From: Treponema sp. UBA1747
Lineage (GTDB): Bacteria > Spirochaetota > Spirochaetia > Treponematales > Treponemataceae
NCBI GenBank assembly: GCA_002315375.1
Contig: DCHR01000043.1
Span: forward strand, 1-32,938
Length of the DNA stretch: 32,938 nucleotides
Direction: 5' to 3'
Part shown: positions 20,988-30,145 of the stretch, piece after piece
Layout of the letters: every line of letters starts with the position of its first letter
How positions within the stretch are numbered: position 1 is the stretch's first letter
Made by a program: the position numbers and the translations under genes
The notes under the pieces: model-generated
Database searches by the model: none
Seen by the model: only the letters and a program-made list of their open reading frames with translations
Told to the model about the DNA's origin: nothing

Positions 20988-23573
20988 ATGAAAAAACTGT
21001 CCCCAATGGCACAAAAATTATTAGGGGCTATGGCACAGAATGAAGGAAGAAAAACAAGTTTTAACCAGCTTCTTCCTGAACACGTTATCCTTGCACTTCT
21101 AAAACACCGCAATGGTGTCGGATTTCTTACAGCAGCAGATTTTAATAAAATAAATATTGAATCGCTTATCAGCAGCCTCGAAGATTTTATGGGATGGAAT
21201 GATTCAATCGACTTGAATGATGACCTTCCTGAAGGCCGCCGTATTCAGAGTATGAAAGAAATCGCAGAAATTGAATCTGATGCACTTCATAATGACTACA
21301 TAGGAACGGAACATTTTCTTCTGGCCTGTATCAGGGAAGAAGGCAGTGTTGTAAATCAGTTTTTCAACCGTAACGGCATAATGATTTCAGATGTCCGTAA
21401 AAAAGTTTCTGATATCCAGAAACAGGGCTTGTCATCAACTCAGAATCCTGTTGATGATTCTGATTCTATTTTGAATGAAATGTATGAATCGACAATGGAA
21501 ATTGAAAAATCATCATCTGATTCAAAAAAAGAAAAAGAAAAACAGATTCTCGAAAAAGTAAAAAAGGACTTTGGAGAACAGAAAAGAAAATCAATTCTGG
21601 ACCAGTTCAGTCGGGACCTTACAAGAATTGCACAGGAAAAACTGACAGATCCTGTTGTAGGCCGCGAAAAAGAAATAGCACGTCTTGTTCAGGTTCTTCT
21701 CCGCAGGACAAAAAATAATCCTGTTTTGATTGGTGAACCAGGAGTTGGTAAAACAGCAGTGGTAGAAGGTCTTGCCCAGGCAATTGTGGAAGGAAATGTT
21801 CCTTCAGGTTTACTAGGAAAACGAATCCTTTCCCTTGATCTGGCAGCTCTTGTTGCAGGTACAAAATACCGCGGTGAATTTGAAGACCGCATGAAAAAGT
21901 TAATGAACGAAATTGCTGAACACCGTGATGTAATTCTTTTCATTGATGAACTTCATTCGATTGTTGGAGCTGGCGGAAATGACACCCCAATGGATGCTTC
22001 TAATATCCTGAAGCCGGCATTAAGTCGCGGAGAAATCCAGATTGTCGGTGCCACAACAACCAAAGAATACACAAAATATATCGAAAAAGACATGGCTCTT
22101 GAACGCCGCTTTCAGGTAATAAAAGTTGATGAAGCAACGGAAGAAGAAGCCAATATTATTCTTAAGGGAATCAGAACGAAATATGAAAAGTTTCATAATG
22201 TATCCTATTCAGACGAAGTTATTGCACACATCGTAAAACTTTCAAAACGTTATATTTCTGACAGAGTTCTCCCTGACAAAGCCATTGATGTAATGGACGA
22301 AGCAGGGGTTGCAAAAAAAATCCGTGAAGAAAACAAACCTTCCGAAATCCAGGATATTGAAAACAGCATAAACAGTCTTATAAATGAAAAAGATCTTTTG
22401 ATCATGCACCATGATTATGACAATGCTGTTGTAATCCGTGACAAGGTAATTGAACTGAAAAAGCATTTTGACCTTATCTGCAACAATCTGCGCTATAAGG
22501 GAAATGGGCCAAAAGAAATAACAAAGAATGATGTTGCCGAAATAGTTTCAGAAATGACAGGGATTCCACTGGAAGAATTAGATGCCGGTGAAAGTGCAAA
22601 ACTGGTTCATATGGAATCAGAACTTCATAAAACTATAATCGGCCAGGATGAAGCTGTCAGCATTATTTCTGGTGCTGTCAGACGCAGTCGTGCAGGTTTC
22701 AGTTCCGGAAAACATCCTTTGGGAAGTTTTGTTTTCCTGGGACCTACAGGCGTTGGTAAAACAAAAATGGCCAAAACCCTTGCAAAATTCCTTTTTGGAA
22801 GTGAAGAATCCCTTATCAGAATTGATATGTCTGATTATATGGAACGGCACAGCGTAAGCCGACTTGTCGGGGCACCTCCGGGATACGTAGGATATGAAGA
22901 AGGCGGTGTACTTACAGAAAAAGTCAGAAGAAATCCATATTCGGTTGTCCTCCTTGATGAAATTGAAAAGGCACATCAGGACATTTTCAATCTACTTCTC
23001 CAGGTTCTTGAAGAAGGTGAATTAACAGATAATCTGGGCCATACAGTAAGTTTCAAAAACACAATTATCATTATGACAAGTAATGCTGGGGCCCGTCAGA
23101 TTACAACAGAAGGAAGAGCCGGCTTTACTCTGGACGAAGGAGTCCTTCCATATTCAGAAATAAAAGGTTCAGCACAGAATGAGCTTAAAAAGTTCCTGTC
23201 TCCGGAACTGATCAACCGTATAGATGATATAATTGTATTCAGTCCTCTTTCAAAAGAACAGGTTTCTTCAATTCTTGATATCAAAATTCATGAACTGGAA
23301 AAAAGACTTTCGGAAAAAAACATATCAATTGAATTATCTGAACCAGCCCGTGAATACCTTGTTGAAAACGGATATGAACCAAGTATGGGTGCCCGCCCGT
23401 TAAGAAGAATTATTCAGAAAGAAATAGAAGATCCTCTTGCAATTGAAATTTTGTCGCAAAATTCAAAAGACTGTGGTAAAATTTACGTGGATTTAGAAGG
23501 CGACAAGCTTAAAATTTCCTGCAAAACAGTAAAAGAACCTTTCCAGATTACTGCGGGAAAACTTAGTTATTGA
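20988..23573 (+). CDS. clpC: ATP-dependent Clp protease ATP-binding subunit (ClpC type)
   Basis: A Hsp100 AAA+ unfoldase that feeds proteins to ClpP. The 861 residues contain two Clp N repeats (about 1-140). The first AAA+ module has GEPGVGKT (249-256) and the Walker B ILFIDELHSI. A short middle segment carries a UVR-like coil (about 470-492, HDYDNAVVIRDKVIELKK), the ClpC hallmark. The second AAA+ module has GPTGVGKT (585-592) and VVLLDEIEKAH. The ClpP-docking tripeptide appears as AGF (711-713), at the place of IGF/VGF. The ATG at 20988 has GGAG six bases upstream; an ATG 12 bases earlier lies at the end of the terminator T run and has no ribosome site. ClpA is the alternative name, but the UVR segment favours ClpC. 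glgA starts 17 bases after its stop. No clpP or clpS is in the window. Confidence 0.92.
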   Translation: MKKLSPMAQKLLGAMAQNEGRKTSFNQLLPEHVILALLKHRNGVGFLTAADFNKINIESLISSLEDFMGWNDSIDLNDDLPEGRRIQSMKEIAEIESDALHNDYIGTEHFLLACIREEGSVVNQFFNRNGIMISDVRKKVSDIQKQGLSSTQNPVDDSDSILNEMYESTMEIEKSSSDSKKEKEKQILEKVKKDFGEQKRKSILDQFSRDLTRIAQEKLTDPVVGREKEIARLVQVLLRRTKNNPVLIGEPGVGKTAVVEGLAQAIVEGNVPSGLLGKRILSLDLAALVAGTKYRGEFEDRMKKLMNEIAEHRDVILFIDELHSIVGAGGNDTPMDASNILKPALSRGEIQIVGATTTKEYTKYIEKDMALERRFQVIKVDEATEEEANIILKGIRTKYEKFHNVSYSDEVIAHIVKLSKRYISDRVLPDKAIDVMDEAGVAKKIREENKPSEIQDIENSINSLINEKDLLIMHHDYDNAVVIRDKVIELKKHFDLICNNLRYKGNGPKEITKNDVAEIVSEMTGIPLEELDAGESAKLVHMESELHKTIIGQDEAVSIISGAVRRSRAGFSSGKHPLGSFVFLGPTGVGKTKMAKTLAKFLFGSEESLIRIDMSDYMERHSVSRLVGAPPGYVGYEEGGVLTEKVRRNPYSVVLLDEIEKAHQDIFNLLLQVLEEGELTDNLGHTVSFKNTIIIMTSNAGARQITTEGRAGFTLDEGVLPYSEIKGSAQNELKKFLSPELINRIDDIIVFSPLSKEQVSSILDIKIHELEKRLSEKNISIELSEPAREYLVENGYEPSMGARPLRRIIQKEIEDPLAIEILSQNSKDCGKIYVDLEGDKLKISCKTVKEPFQITAGKLSY

Positions 23574-23590
23574 TTCAACGAGGTGGATTT

Positions 23591-25081
23591 ATGAAAATTT
23601 TAATGGTTACTTCTGAGACTGTACCTTTTGCAAAAACAGGTGGTCTTGCCGATGCAGTTTCTGCTCTTGCCATTTCCATGAAAAAGCAGGGACATGATGT
23701 TCGTATTGTACTTCCAAGATATTACAAAATTGACCGTTCAAAGCTGAAAAAGCTGGACGGACCAATGGGAGTTGCTGCAGGACAGACAGAAACCTGGGTA
23801 GCTGTTTATGAATCTGTTCTTCCTGGAACTGAAGTTCCTGTATATTTCATTGATCACGAAGAAGCATACGGAAGAGACGGAATCTACGGAACAAAAACTG
23901 AAACTGACTTCCATGATAATCCATACCGTTCAGCACTTTTATGTCATGGTGCATTCCAGCTTTGCCGTAAGCTGGGCTGGTATCCGGATGTTATGCATGC
24001 TCATGACTGGTTTGCAGCCCTGGTTCCTGTACTTCTTAAATGTGTTTGCCGTAACGGCTATTTTGCTCATACTTCAAGCGTTCTGACTATTCATAATCTG
24101 GGATATCAGGGCGTTTATGGAAAAGACCAGTTTCCTGCTTTAGGACTGGACTGGAATCTCTACTATGGCGGTGGACTTGAACATAACGGAGCAATCAATC
24201 TTCTGCAGGCCGGAATTGCCTGTGCAGATATGATTACTACTGTTTCTCCAACTTACGCAGGTGAAATGCAGAGTGTGGAAGGCGGGTTCGGACTTGACGG
24301 ACTGCTTCGTGTAAGAACCGATGTTGTACGTGGAATCGTTAACGGCTGTGACCTTGAAACCTGGAATCCAAAAATCGATAAACTTTTACCGGCAAACTTC
24401 AGCGACACAGATATGAAGGGAAAAGCAAAATGTAAGGAAGAACTTCAGAAACGAATGGGGCTTCCTGTAAATCCTGATGTTCCTGTAATCGGAATTGTAA
24501 CCCGCCTTGCAAGTCAGAAAGGTATTTCTGAAATGTTTGCAGCAAACTATGGAAGCATGTTTGCAATGTGTTCAAACATGGATATTCAGTTTGCTGTTCT
24601 TGGAAGCGGTGAAAAGTGGTGTGAAGATGAAATCAGTGTTCTGGACAACAAGCTTCCGAATTTCAAGGCTTATATCGGTTATGATGAATCCTTAAGTCAT
24701 TTGATTGAAGCCGGTTCAGACTTCTTCCTTATGCCTTCCTGCTATGAACCATGCGGTCTGAACCAGATGTATTCCATGCTTTATGGAACACTCCCGATTG
24801 TTCGCCGTACAGGTGGACTTGCAGATACAGTTGAACAGTACAATCAGGATACAGGTGATGGAACAGGATTCCTCTTTGATAATCTGACTCCTGGAGTCAT
24901 TTACGATACTGTCGGCTGGGCAGTATGGGCTTACTACAACAAAAAAGACCATATAGCAAAAATGCAGAAAAAAGGCATGAATAAAAACTTCAGTTGGGAA
25001 CTTTCAGTTGACGGTTACATGAATATTTATTCTGAAGCTTTGTTCCGTGGATGCGGAATTAACACTGCAGACTGGAAATAA
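23591..25081 (+). CDS. glgA: Glycogen synthase (GT5 family)
   Basis: GlgA extends alpha-1,4-glucan chains from ADP-glucose (or another NDP-glucose) in the cytoplasm. The 496-residue product is slightly longer than E. coli GlgA (477). It has the substrate-binding KTGGLADA (15-22), MHAHDWFAALVP, the IHNLGYQG motif, TVSPTYAGEM, NGCDLETWNP, a C-terminal GT-B domain with VTRLASQKG, and the catalytic region PSCYEPCGLNQMYSMLYG followed by RRTGGLADTV. The start at 23591 has GAGGTGG five bases upstream; a TTG start at 23570 would overlap the clpC stop and has no ribosome site. It likely shares a transcript with clpC. No other glycogen gene is nearby. A strong terminator follows. Confidence 0.94.
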   Translation: MKILMVTSETVPFAKTGGLADAVSALAISMKKQGHDVRIVLPRYYKIDRSKLKKLDGPMGVAAGQTETWVAVYESVLPGTEVPVYFIDHEEAYGRDGIYGTKTETDFHDNPYRSALLCHGAFQLCRKLGWYPDVMHAHDWFAALVPVLLKCVCRNGYFAHTSSVLTIHNLGYQGVYGKDQFPALGLDWNLYYGGGLEHNGAINLLQAGIACADMITTVSPTYAGEMQSVEGGFGLDGLLRVRTDVVRGIVNGCDLETWNPKIDKLLPANFSDTDMKGKAKCKEELQKRMGLPVNPDVPVIGIVTRLASQKGISEMFAANYGSMFAMCSNMDIQFAVLGSGEKWCEDEISVLDNKLPNFKAYIGYDESLSHLIEAGSDFFLMPSCYEPCGLNQMYSMLYGTLPIVRRTGGLADTVEQYNQDTGDGTGFLFDNLTPGVIYDTVGWAVWAYYNKKDHIAKMQKKGMNKNFSWELSVDGYMNIYSEALFRGCGINTADWK

Positions 25082-25098
25082 ATAAGCTTTAAAAAAGC

Positions 25099-25131
25099 AA
25101 AGGCTGATACTTGAGTATCAGCCTTTTTTTT
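25099..25131. terminator. Two-way terminator between glgA and the propeller gene
   Basis: AAAGGCTGATACT (25099-25111) pairs with AGTATCAGCCTTT (25114-25126) and T runs flank on the plus strand, A on the other. It ends glgA (+) and, read on the minus strand, the operon whose last stop is at 25138. Confidence 0.9.
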
Positions 25132-25137
25132 TATTAT

Positions 25138-27039
25138 CTAGAATTCATTCAACTGGCCGTCTTTTGAAAGGTACCAGTCTACAAGAAGTTTTTGAGCACT
25201 TTCAGTTCCCCAGGAAATACTTCCATCTCTGTTTAGAATTAAAACCTGCTTAGAGTTTTTGCAGATTGATTCAGGCATAGAAGCGGTTCTTTCATAAGCG
25301 AAACGCTTTTTCTGGGGAAGATTGTAGGAATAAATCTTGTTTTTTCCGATATTTGTATAAAGGAAGTTTCCGTTCAGGTAAGTAAAAGCATCAGGATCTT
25401 CTTCGGCAAATTTCAGAATGTCAGTTTTTGTATTTGCTGCAGTATTGTAAGAAGTAACAAAGGTAGTACTTGCAGTGTCAGTTGAACGGAGATTCATTCC
25501 ATAAATGATTTTTCCGTTAGTACTCAAACCGTACATTACCTGGCCTTCCATTTTCAAAGGAATGGTTTCAAGAGTTTCCGGGTCTACAGAAATAAGCGGG
25601 CTGTTAGGACTTGTGCTGGCAGATTTTGCGATGTAAACTTTTCCGTCCTCGCAGATTACTGCATCCTGAACACCCATTCCGGAGAAAACTTCTTTGAAAG
25701 TTTTTTTATCAAAATCATATATGTTAACTTTTGCATTTGATTCAATTTCAATCAGTTTATTCTGATAAAAGTGGAGTGTCTGGAGAGAAGATTTAGGTGT
25801 AAAGAGAGTTTCCGTCGTGTTGTCAAAGTGGACATAGCGGACAGGATTTCTGGTATCTTTTGAATACAGGATAAATCCGTCTTCTGCTGATATAAAACTG
25901 TTTTCTCCATTGGTAGAAGCCACCACAGTATAAGCCGGTTTATCAGCGTTATCTACTTTTAAAACAGAGTCTTTTGTCAGGAAATAGAATTCTTCCTTGT
26001 TTTCATCAATGTCATAAATCGGGTCGTAAATACTTTCGGTAATGATTTCCATATTATCGATTTCGCTTGATGCAGTTGCCGTTGCCTTGTAAATATTTCC
26101 GTTTCTGCTTCCAAAAAGAATCTCTACACCATGTTTTTTACCGCAGGAAATCTGACCTTCTCCACGGGGACCACGCAGGCCTTTTACTATTCTCTGGTTA
26201 CTTAATGTACTGTTATTGATTTTTTCAACCATTTTAAGTTCGTAAAGGTTTTTTCCGTCATATTCCAGATAATAAAGCTGATCATCATTTGAATCAGAAA
26301 GAATAATCGGCTGTTTTCCAGGGATTGTCGAAAGGGTTTTACCTGTGGTTGCCTGGATAATATAAATATAGTCGTCTTTTACACCAGCCAGAAACAGGTC
26401 ATTGCAGAACATTGTAATATCAGTAAGTCCCTGAACGCAGGAGAATTTTGCGGTTGTTTTGCCGGTCTGAATATTGTAATAAGTAACAGATCCGGAAGGG
26501 GAATACATAACTGCGGTTTTTTCGGTTGCACTTGATTTAATATAATTTACGATACCTGTGTTTTCGCGGACTTTATTTACAGTTGTCCAGTCTGAAGTTT
26601 TTACGAAAATAGCACCGTCAATTGTTGCTGTCCCGATAATAAGATAATTTCCTTTTTCTGAAAAGGAAAGAGAAGTTACTGAATCCTTAAGTTTTTTCTG
26701 GTATTTACGGGTAAGTTTATTCCAGTCCCATACTGTAACTTTATTTACAGAACCGCCGTCTGTTTCATAAACAGCGATATCATGTCCATTAGGTGAAGTA
26801 GTAATGATTTTTATTCCGACATCCGAAACCTGATAATGTTCACCTTCAGTTTCTGTCCAGTTGATAAGGAAGCCGTCGTCACCGCTGCTTATAAAATTAT
26901 AATCAGCAGAATTTCTGGTCTGTAAACATGCAATTCTGGTAACGCTCTGCTGATGTGCTTCGCTTGAATAATTCGACTGGGCAAATGCAAAAGAAAACTG
27001 TAGAGCAAGAGTTATAGTCAAAAACAATAATTTTTTCAT
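25138..27039 (-). CDS. Secreted WD40-like beta-propeller protein
   Basis: A 633-residue exported protein: signal peptide about 1-20 (hydrophobic core then AFAQ), signal peptidase I type. The remainder reads as repeated four-stranded blades of about 40 residues, such as ISSGDDGFLINWTETEGE, VTVWDWNKLTRKYQKKLKD followed by SLSFSEKGNYLIIGTA, and later less regular ones. WD40-like repeats are clear only near the N-terminus; the C-terminal half is also beta-rich and probably forms a second propeller. No enzyme motif is visible, so a binding role in the periplasm is the best inference. The ATG lies two bases after the rseP stop, and its ribosome site AGGAAA is inside the last codons of rseP, so it is the last gene of this operon. 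In many bacteria bamA sits here; it does not in this window. Confidence 0.78.
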   Translation of the reverse strand: MKKLLFLTITLALQFSFAFAQSNYSSEAHQQSVTRIACLQTRNSADYNFISSGDDGFLINWTETEGEHYQVSDVGIKIITTSPNGHDIAVYETDGGSVNKVTVWDWNKLTRKYQKKLKDSVTSLSFSEKGNYLIIGTATIDGAIFVKTSDWTTVNKVRENTGIVNYIKSSATEKTAVMYSPSGSVTYYNIQTGKTTAKFSCVQGLTDITMFCNDLFLAGVKDDYIYIIQATTGKTLSTIPGKQPIILSDSNDDQLYYLEYDGKNLYELKMVEKINNSTLSNQRIVKGLRGPRGEGQISCGKKHGVEILFGSRNGNIYKATATASSEIDNMEIITESIYDPIYDIDENKEEFYFLTKDSVLKVDNADKPAYTVVASTNGENSFISAEDGFILYSKDTRNPVRYVHFDNTTETLFTPKSSLQTLHFYQNKLIEIESNAKVNIYDFDKKTFKEVFSGMGVQDAVICEDGKVYIAKSASTSPNSPLISVDPETLETIPLKMEGQVMYGLSTNGKIIYGMNLRSTDTASTTFVTSYNTAANTKTDILKFAEEDPDAFTYLNGNFLYTNIGKNKIYSYNLPQKKRFAYERTASMPESICKNSKQVLILNRDGSISWGTESAQKLLVDWYLSKDGQLNEF

Positions 27040-27041
27040 TT

Positions 27042-28151
27042 TTATTTCCTAAGGAAGTATATAATATCACTGCTTAAACCTAAAATAAATAGCAGCGCGA
27101 TAAAGGCTATTCCAATGAACTGAGTATAATACTGAACCTTTGGTGGCAGTCTTTTTCTGAATACAGTTTCAATCAGGGCAAACAGAATCAATCCTCCGTC
27201 CAGAACAGGAAAAGGCAGAAGATTCATGATAAAAAGAGAAACTGAAATCAGAGCAAGAAGCTCCAGAACACTAACAAGACCTGTTTTGAAGCCTTCTGAA
27301 AAACCTTCTTTTACAGTGGTTCCAAGCATGTCTGTTATTCTTGCTGGTCCCGAAACAGCATTTGTCAGTTTTACACCTTTGAAAAGAATTCCAATACTTT
27401 TAAAAGTCATTTCAATCATATTGAAAACTTCTTTTGTTCCATATAGTAAAGAGGGGAAAAAAGAATAAGTTTCAGCTTCTTTTTTGATAAGGCTGTCACT
27501 GTCGGCCATAACTCCGATTTTTCCGGTTCCGGTTTCTTTATCCAGGTCTGTATGAACTGAAAATATTTTTTTCTCTCCATTTCTAGAAACTTCAACCTGT
27601 ATTGTTTTATCAGGATTTACAGAGATTTCAGAAATAATATCTGAAAAATTTTTGATTTCTTTATTGTTGATGAAAAGGATTTCATCTCCGCTTAAAAGAC
27701 CTGCTTCACGGGCAGCACTGTGGATTTCTGGATTTTTTTCATCTGCCAGGAGAATTCTGTTTGAGAAGGTGTAATAAGAATACCCAACCATTCCAATTAT
27801 GCTGAAAGATATAATGGCAAAAATGAAGTTAAAAAAAGGTCCGGCAAAGCCTACAAGGGCTCTTTTGAAGGGGTGAACGCCAAAAAGTGAATCCGAATCG
27901 GCCTGAAGTGCAGTACCTGTTTCCAGGGCATTCTGGAGCTCCTTTTCGCCTTTCATTCCGCAGTAGCCGCCTAAAGGAAAAAGAGAAAGTCTCCAGTCAG
28001 TTCCCCTGATCGTTTTGTGGAGAAGTACAGGTCCGTATCCGATGGAAAATGATTCAACCTTTACACCGAAAAGTTTTGCTGCGAAAAAATGTCCTAATTC
28101 GTGAATTAATACCAGAAAGAAAAGGCAGATAAGACCATAAAGCCATTTCAT
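27042..28151 (-). CDS. rseP: Site-2 protease RseP
   Basis: An inner-membrane zinc metalloprotease that cuts membrane-embedded substrates such as anti-sigma factors and signal-peptide remnants. The 369 residues begin with the membrane segment carrying HELGHF (His17, Glu18, His21: zinc and catalytic residues). One PDZ domain (about 140-215; SAAREAGLLSGDEILFINNK) and the last zinc ligand region NLLPFPVLDGG with Asp318 follow, then two more membrane segments. E. coli RseP (450) has two PDZ domains; a single-PDZ form is common outside gamma-proteobacteria. GGAGACC, inside the last codons of dxr, is the ribosome site, and three bases separate the two genes. The anti-sigma partner cannot be seen. 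Confidence 0.93.
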   Translation of the reverse strand: MKWLYGLICLFFLVLIHELGHFFAAKLFGVKVESFSIGYGPVLLHKTIRGTDWRLSLFPLGGYCGMKGEKELQNALETGTALQADSDSLFGVHPFKRALVGFAGPFFNFIFAIISFSIIGMVGYSYYTFSNRILLADEKNPEIHSAAREAGLLSGDEILFINNKEIKNFSDIISEISVNPDKTIQVEVSRNGEKKIFSVHTDLDKETGTGKIGVMADSDSLIKKEAETYSFFPSLLYGTKEVFNMIEMTFKSIGILFKGVKLTNAVSGPARITDMLGTTVKEGFSEGFKTGLVSVLELLALISVSLFIMNLLPFPVLDGGLILFALIETVFRKRLPPKVQYYTQFIGIAFIALLFILGLSSDIIYFLRK

Positions 28152-28154
28152 TAA

Positions 28155-29264
28155 TTAAAGGTCTCCTGCAATGAACTTTTCACAGAATTCGGCTGCAAGA
28201 AGGTGAGCGGCTTTATCCAGTTCAAAAACACGGTCAAAGGATGACGGTGTTTCTGACCAGTTGAATTCAAGAGTTTTTTCTGTGATTTTGGGAATGTCTG
28301 TATATTTTATCTGACCTTTTAGGAATGCGTGAACTGCAATTTCATTTGCTGCATTAAACACCAGTGGATAACAGCCTTTCTTTTCCACGCAGTCAAAAGC
28401 CATCTGAAGGAGCGGGAAATCGTCCATTCGCGGACGGAAGAAAGTAAGTTCCCTGTCAAAAAGATCAAAGGGTTTCATGTAATTTTTAAGGTTTTCAGGG
28501 TAAGTCAGGGCTCCGATAATTGGATGCTTCATATCTGGATCTGATAACTGTGCATAAATCATGCCGTCATTTGTTCTTACCATGGAATGAATTATGCTCT
28601 GTGGATGAACAATTACATCAATTTTTTCTGCAGGTTTATTGAACAGGTAAGAAGCTTCGATTACTTCAAGTCCTTTGTTTGCAAGAGTTGAAGAATCGAT
28701 AGTGATTTTAGGCCCCATGTTCCAGGTTGGATGATTCAAAGCCATCTCAACGGTTACGTTCTGGAGCTGTTCTTTTGTAAACTGTCTGAAAGGACCACCG
28801 CTTGCAGTAATAAGAATGCGGTCAACATTTTCTTTCCCGGCCTGATTAATAAGGCTGAAAATTGCAGAATGTTCTGAGTCAACAGGAATAATTTTGGCAC
28901 CAGTTTTTTCAGAAAGGTTTTTTACCAGAGGGTAAGCCATTACAACAGTTTCCTTGTTTGCAAGGGCCAAATCGATTCCCAGTTCAAGAGTTATTTTAGA
29001 AGGAAGTAAGCCTGCACTTCCTGCAATGCCGTTTACAACAATATCTGGTTTACACTGTTCGATGAAATTTTTGTATTCCTGTTCCGAAATGTTTTTTGTA
29101 AGGAGTGAAGGGCAGTTGAATTCCGAAGAAAGTTTTTTCAGTTCATCAATTTTATTGTGGGCTGTAAGTCCTGAACATTGAAAAAGTTCCTTTTCGTTTC
29201 TGATAATGTCAAGGGTACTGGATCCGATTGAACCTGTACATCCTAAAACCAAAACTTTTTTCAT
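28155..29264 (-). CDS. dxr: 1-deoxy-D-xylulose 5-phosphate reductoisomerase
   Basis: DXR (IspC) catalyses the first committed step of the MEP isoprenoid pathway, using NADPH and a divalent metal. The 369-residue product has the NADPH loop LGCTGSIGSS (7-16), LALANKETVVMA, the metal-site PVDSEHSAIF, ASGGPFR, LNHPTWNMGPKITIDSSTL, EVIEASYLF, VHPQSIIHSMV and the C-terminal FNAANEIAVHAFL. It is slightly shorter than E. coli DXR (398). It starts three bases after the cdsA stop, with only a weak ribosome site, so translation is probably coupled. It feeds the substrate chain used by UppS two genes upstream. No truncation is seen. Confidence 0.96.
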   Translation of the reverse strand: MKKVLVLGCTGSIGSSTLDIIRNEKELFQCSGLTAHNKIDELKKLSSEFNCPSLLTKNISEQEYKNFIEQCKPDIVVNGIAGSAGLLPSKITLELGIDLALANKETVVMAYPLVKNLSEKTGAKIIPVDSEHSAIFSLINQAGKENVDRILITASGGPFRQFTKEQLQNVTVEMALNHPTWNMGPKITIDSSTLANKGLEVIEASYLFNKPAEKIDVIVHPQSIIHSMVRTNDGMIYAQLSDPDMKHPIIGALTYPENLKNYMKPFDLFDRELTFFRPRMDDFPLLQMAFDCVEKKGCYPLVFNAANEIAVHAFLKGQIKYTDIPKITEKTLEFNWSETPSSFDRVFELDKAAHLLAAEFCEKFIAGDL

Positions 29265-29267
29265 AGT

Positions 29268-30116
29268 TTATGCAGGAATAGCGATGAGATAAGAATACAG
29301 GATATAGAATACAGGAGCAGCAACAACAATAGAGTCTATGCAGTCAAGCATTCCTCCGCGTCCCGGAATAACCTTTCCTGAATCTTTTGCACCACAGGAA
29401 CGTTTGATTACAGATTCAATAAGATCACCGATAATTGCTGCAAGAGCTGTGAAGAATGCAATAACCATGTAACGCCAGATGTCAGCTGTAAGAATATTAG
29501 GGAAAATCAGTTTGACTATTGCGGCGATTGCGACGTCAGAGAAAATACCGCCGATAAATCCTGCAATACTTTTATTCGGGCTTGCTTTGAAAATGCCACG
29601 ATTGTTTTTTCCAAAGAGAATTCCAAAGAACCAGGCAGAAGAATCACACATAAATACATAGGTCATGAAAAGAACGATTACGTGTGTCTGGTTTCCAAAA
29701 ACCGGGAGTCGGTTTACAAAAGAAATAAGGAAATCGATATAAAAAATACCAAAAGCTCCGAGAGCGATTTTTTCTGCAGATTTTGTAAAGTCCTGGGCAG
29801 ACAGACATTCTATTGCCATAAGAATAATTACTGTAAATGTATAAAACCACAAAAGAATTTCATGTGAAAGTCCCAGATAAAGGAATAAAGATGCCAGAAC
29901 CGGTTCAAGCATTCCAAGGCTACAGAATAACCATTTAGGGTAAAAGTTCTCAATTTTAGATGAAATAAGATTGTGATATTCGAAAATTGATATTGTTGAA
30001 ACAGCAAAAATTAATATTTGAAGACCAATATGATTAAAAGGCTTTGCAAGCGAAATAACTGCAACAAGGGGAAAACCTATAAAAAAAGTTAATAATCTTT
30101 TTACTGTATTACTCAT
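29268..30116 (-). CDS. cdsA: Phosphatidate cytidylyltransferase
   Basis: CdsA makes CDP-diacylglycerol from phosphatidate and CTP, the branch point of phospholipid synthesis. The 282-residue product has about eight membrane segments. The CDS signature near the C-terminus reads SVIKRSCGAKDSGKVIPGRG then GMLDCIDSIV. The KDSGKxxPG core and the D-x-x-D pair are kept, but the usual His of PGHGG is Arg and the usual Arg of LDRxDS is Cys. Both changes are at the most conserved part of the family and may be lineage-specific. The earlier SSAWFFGILFGKNN also fits the family's D-x-xAY-xG-x-x-GK block, with Ser and Trp changes. It lies 29 bases after uppS and three before dxr. Confidence 0.9.
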   Translation of the reverse strand: MSNTVKRLLTFFIGFPLVAVISLAKPFNHIGLQILIFAVSTISIFEYHNLISSKIENFYPKWLFCSLGMLEPVLASLFLYLGLSHEILLWFYTFTVIILMAIECLSAQDFTKSAEKIALGAFGIFYIDFLISFVNRLPVFGNQTHVIVLFMTYVFMCDSSAWFFGILFGKNNRGIFKASPNKSIAGFIGGIFSDVAIAAIVKLIFPNILTADIWRYMVIAFFTALAAIIGDLIESVIKRSCGAKDSGKVIPGRGGMLDCIDSIVVAAPVFYILYSYLIAIPA

Positions 30117-30145
30117 AAAAAATCTCTATTCAACTATATCTCAGG

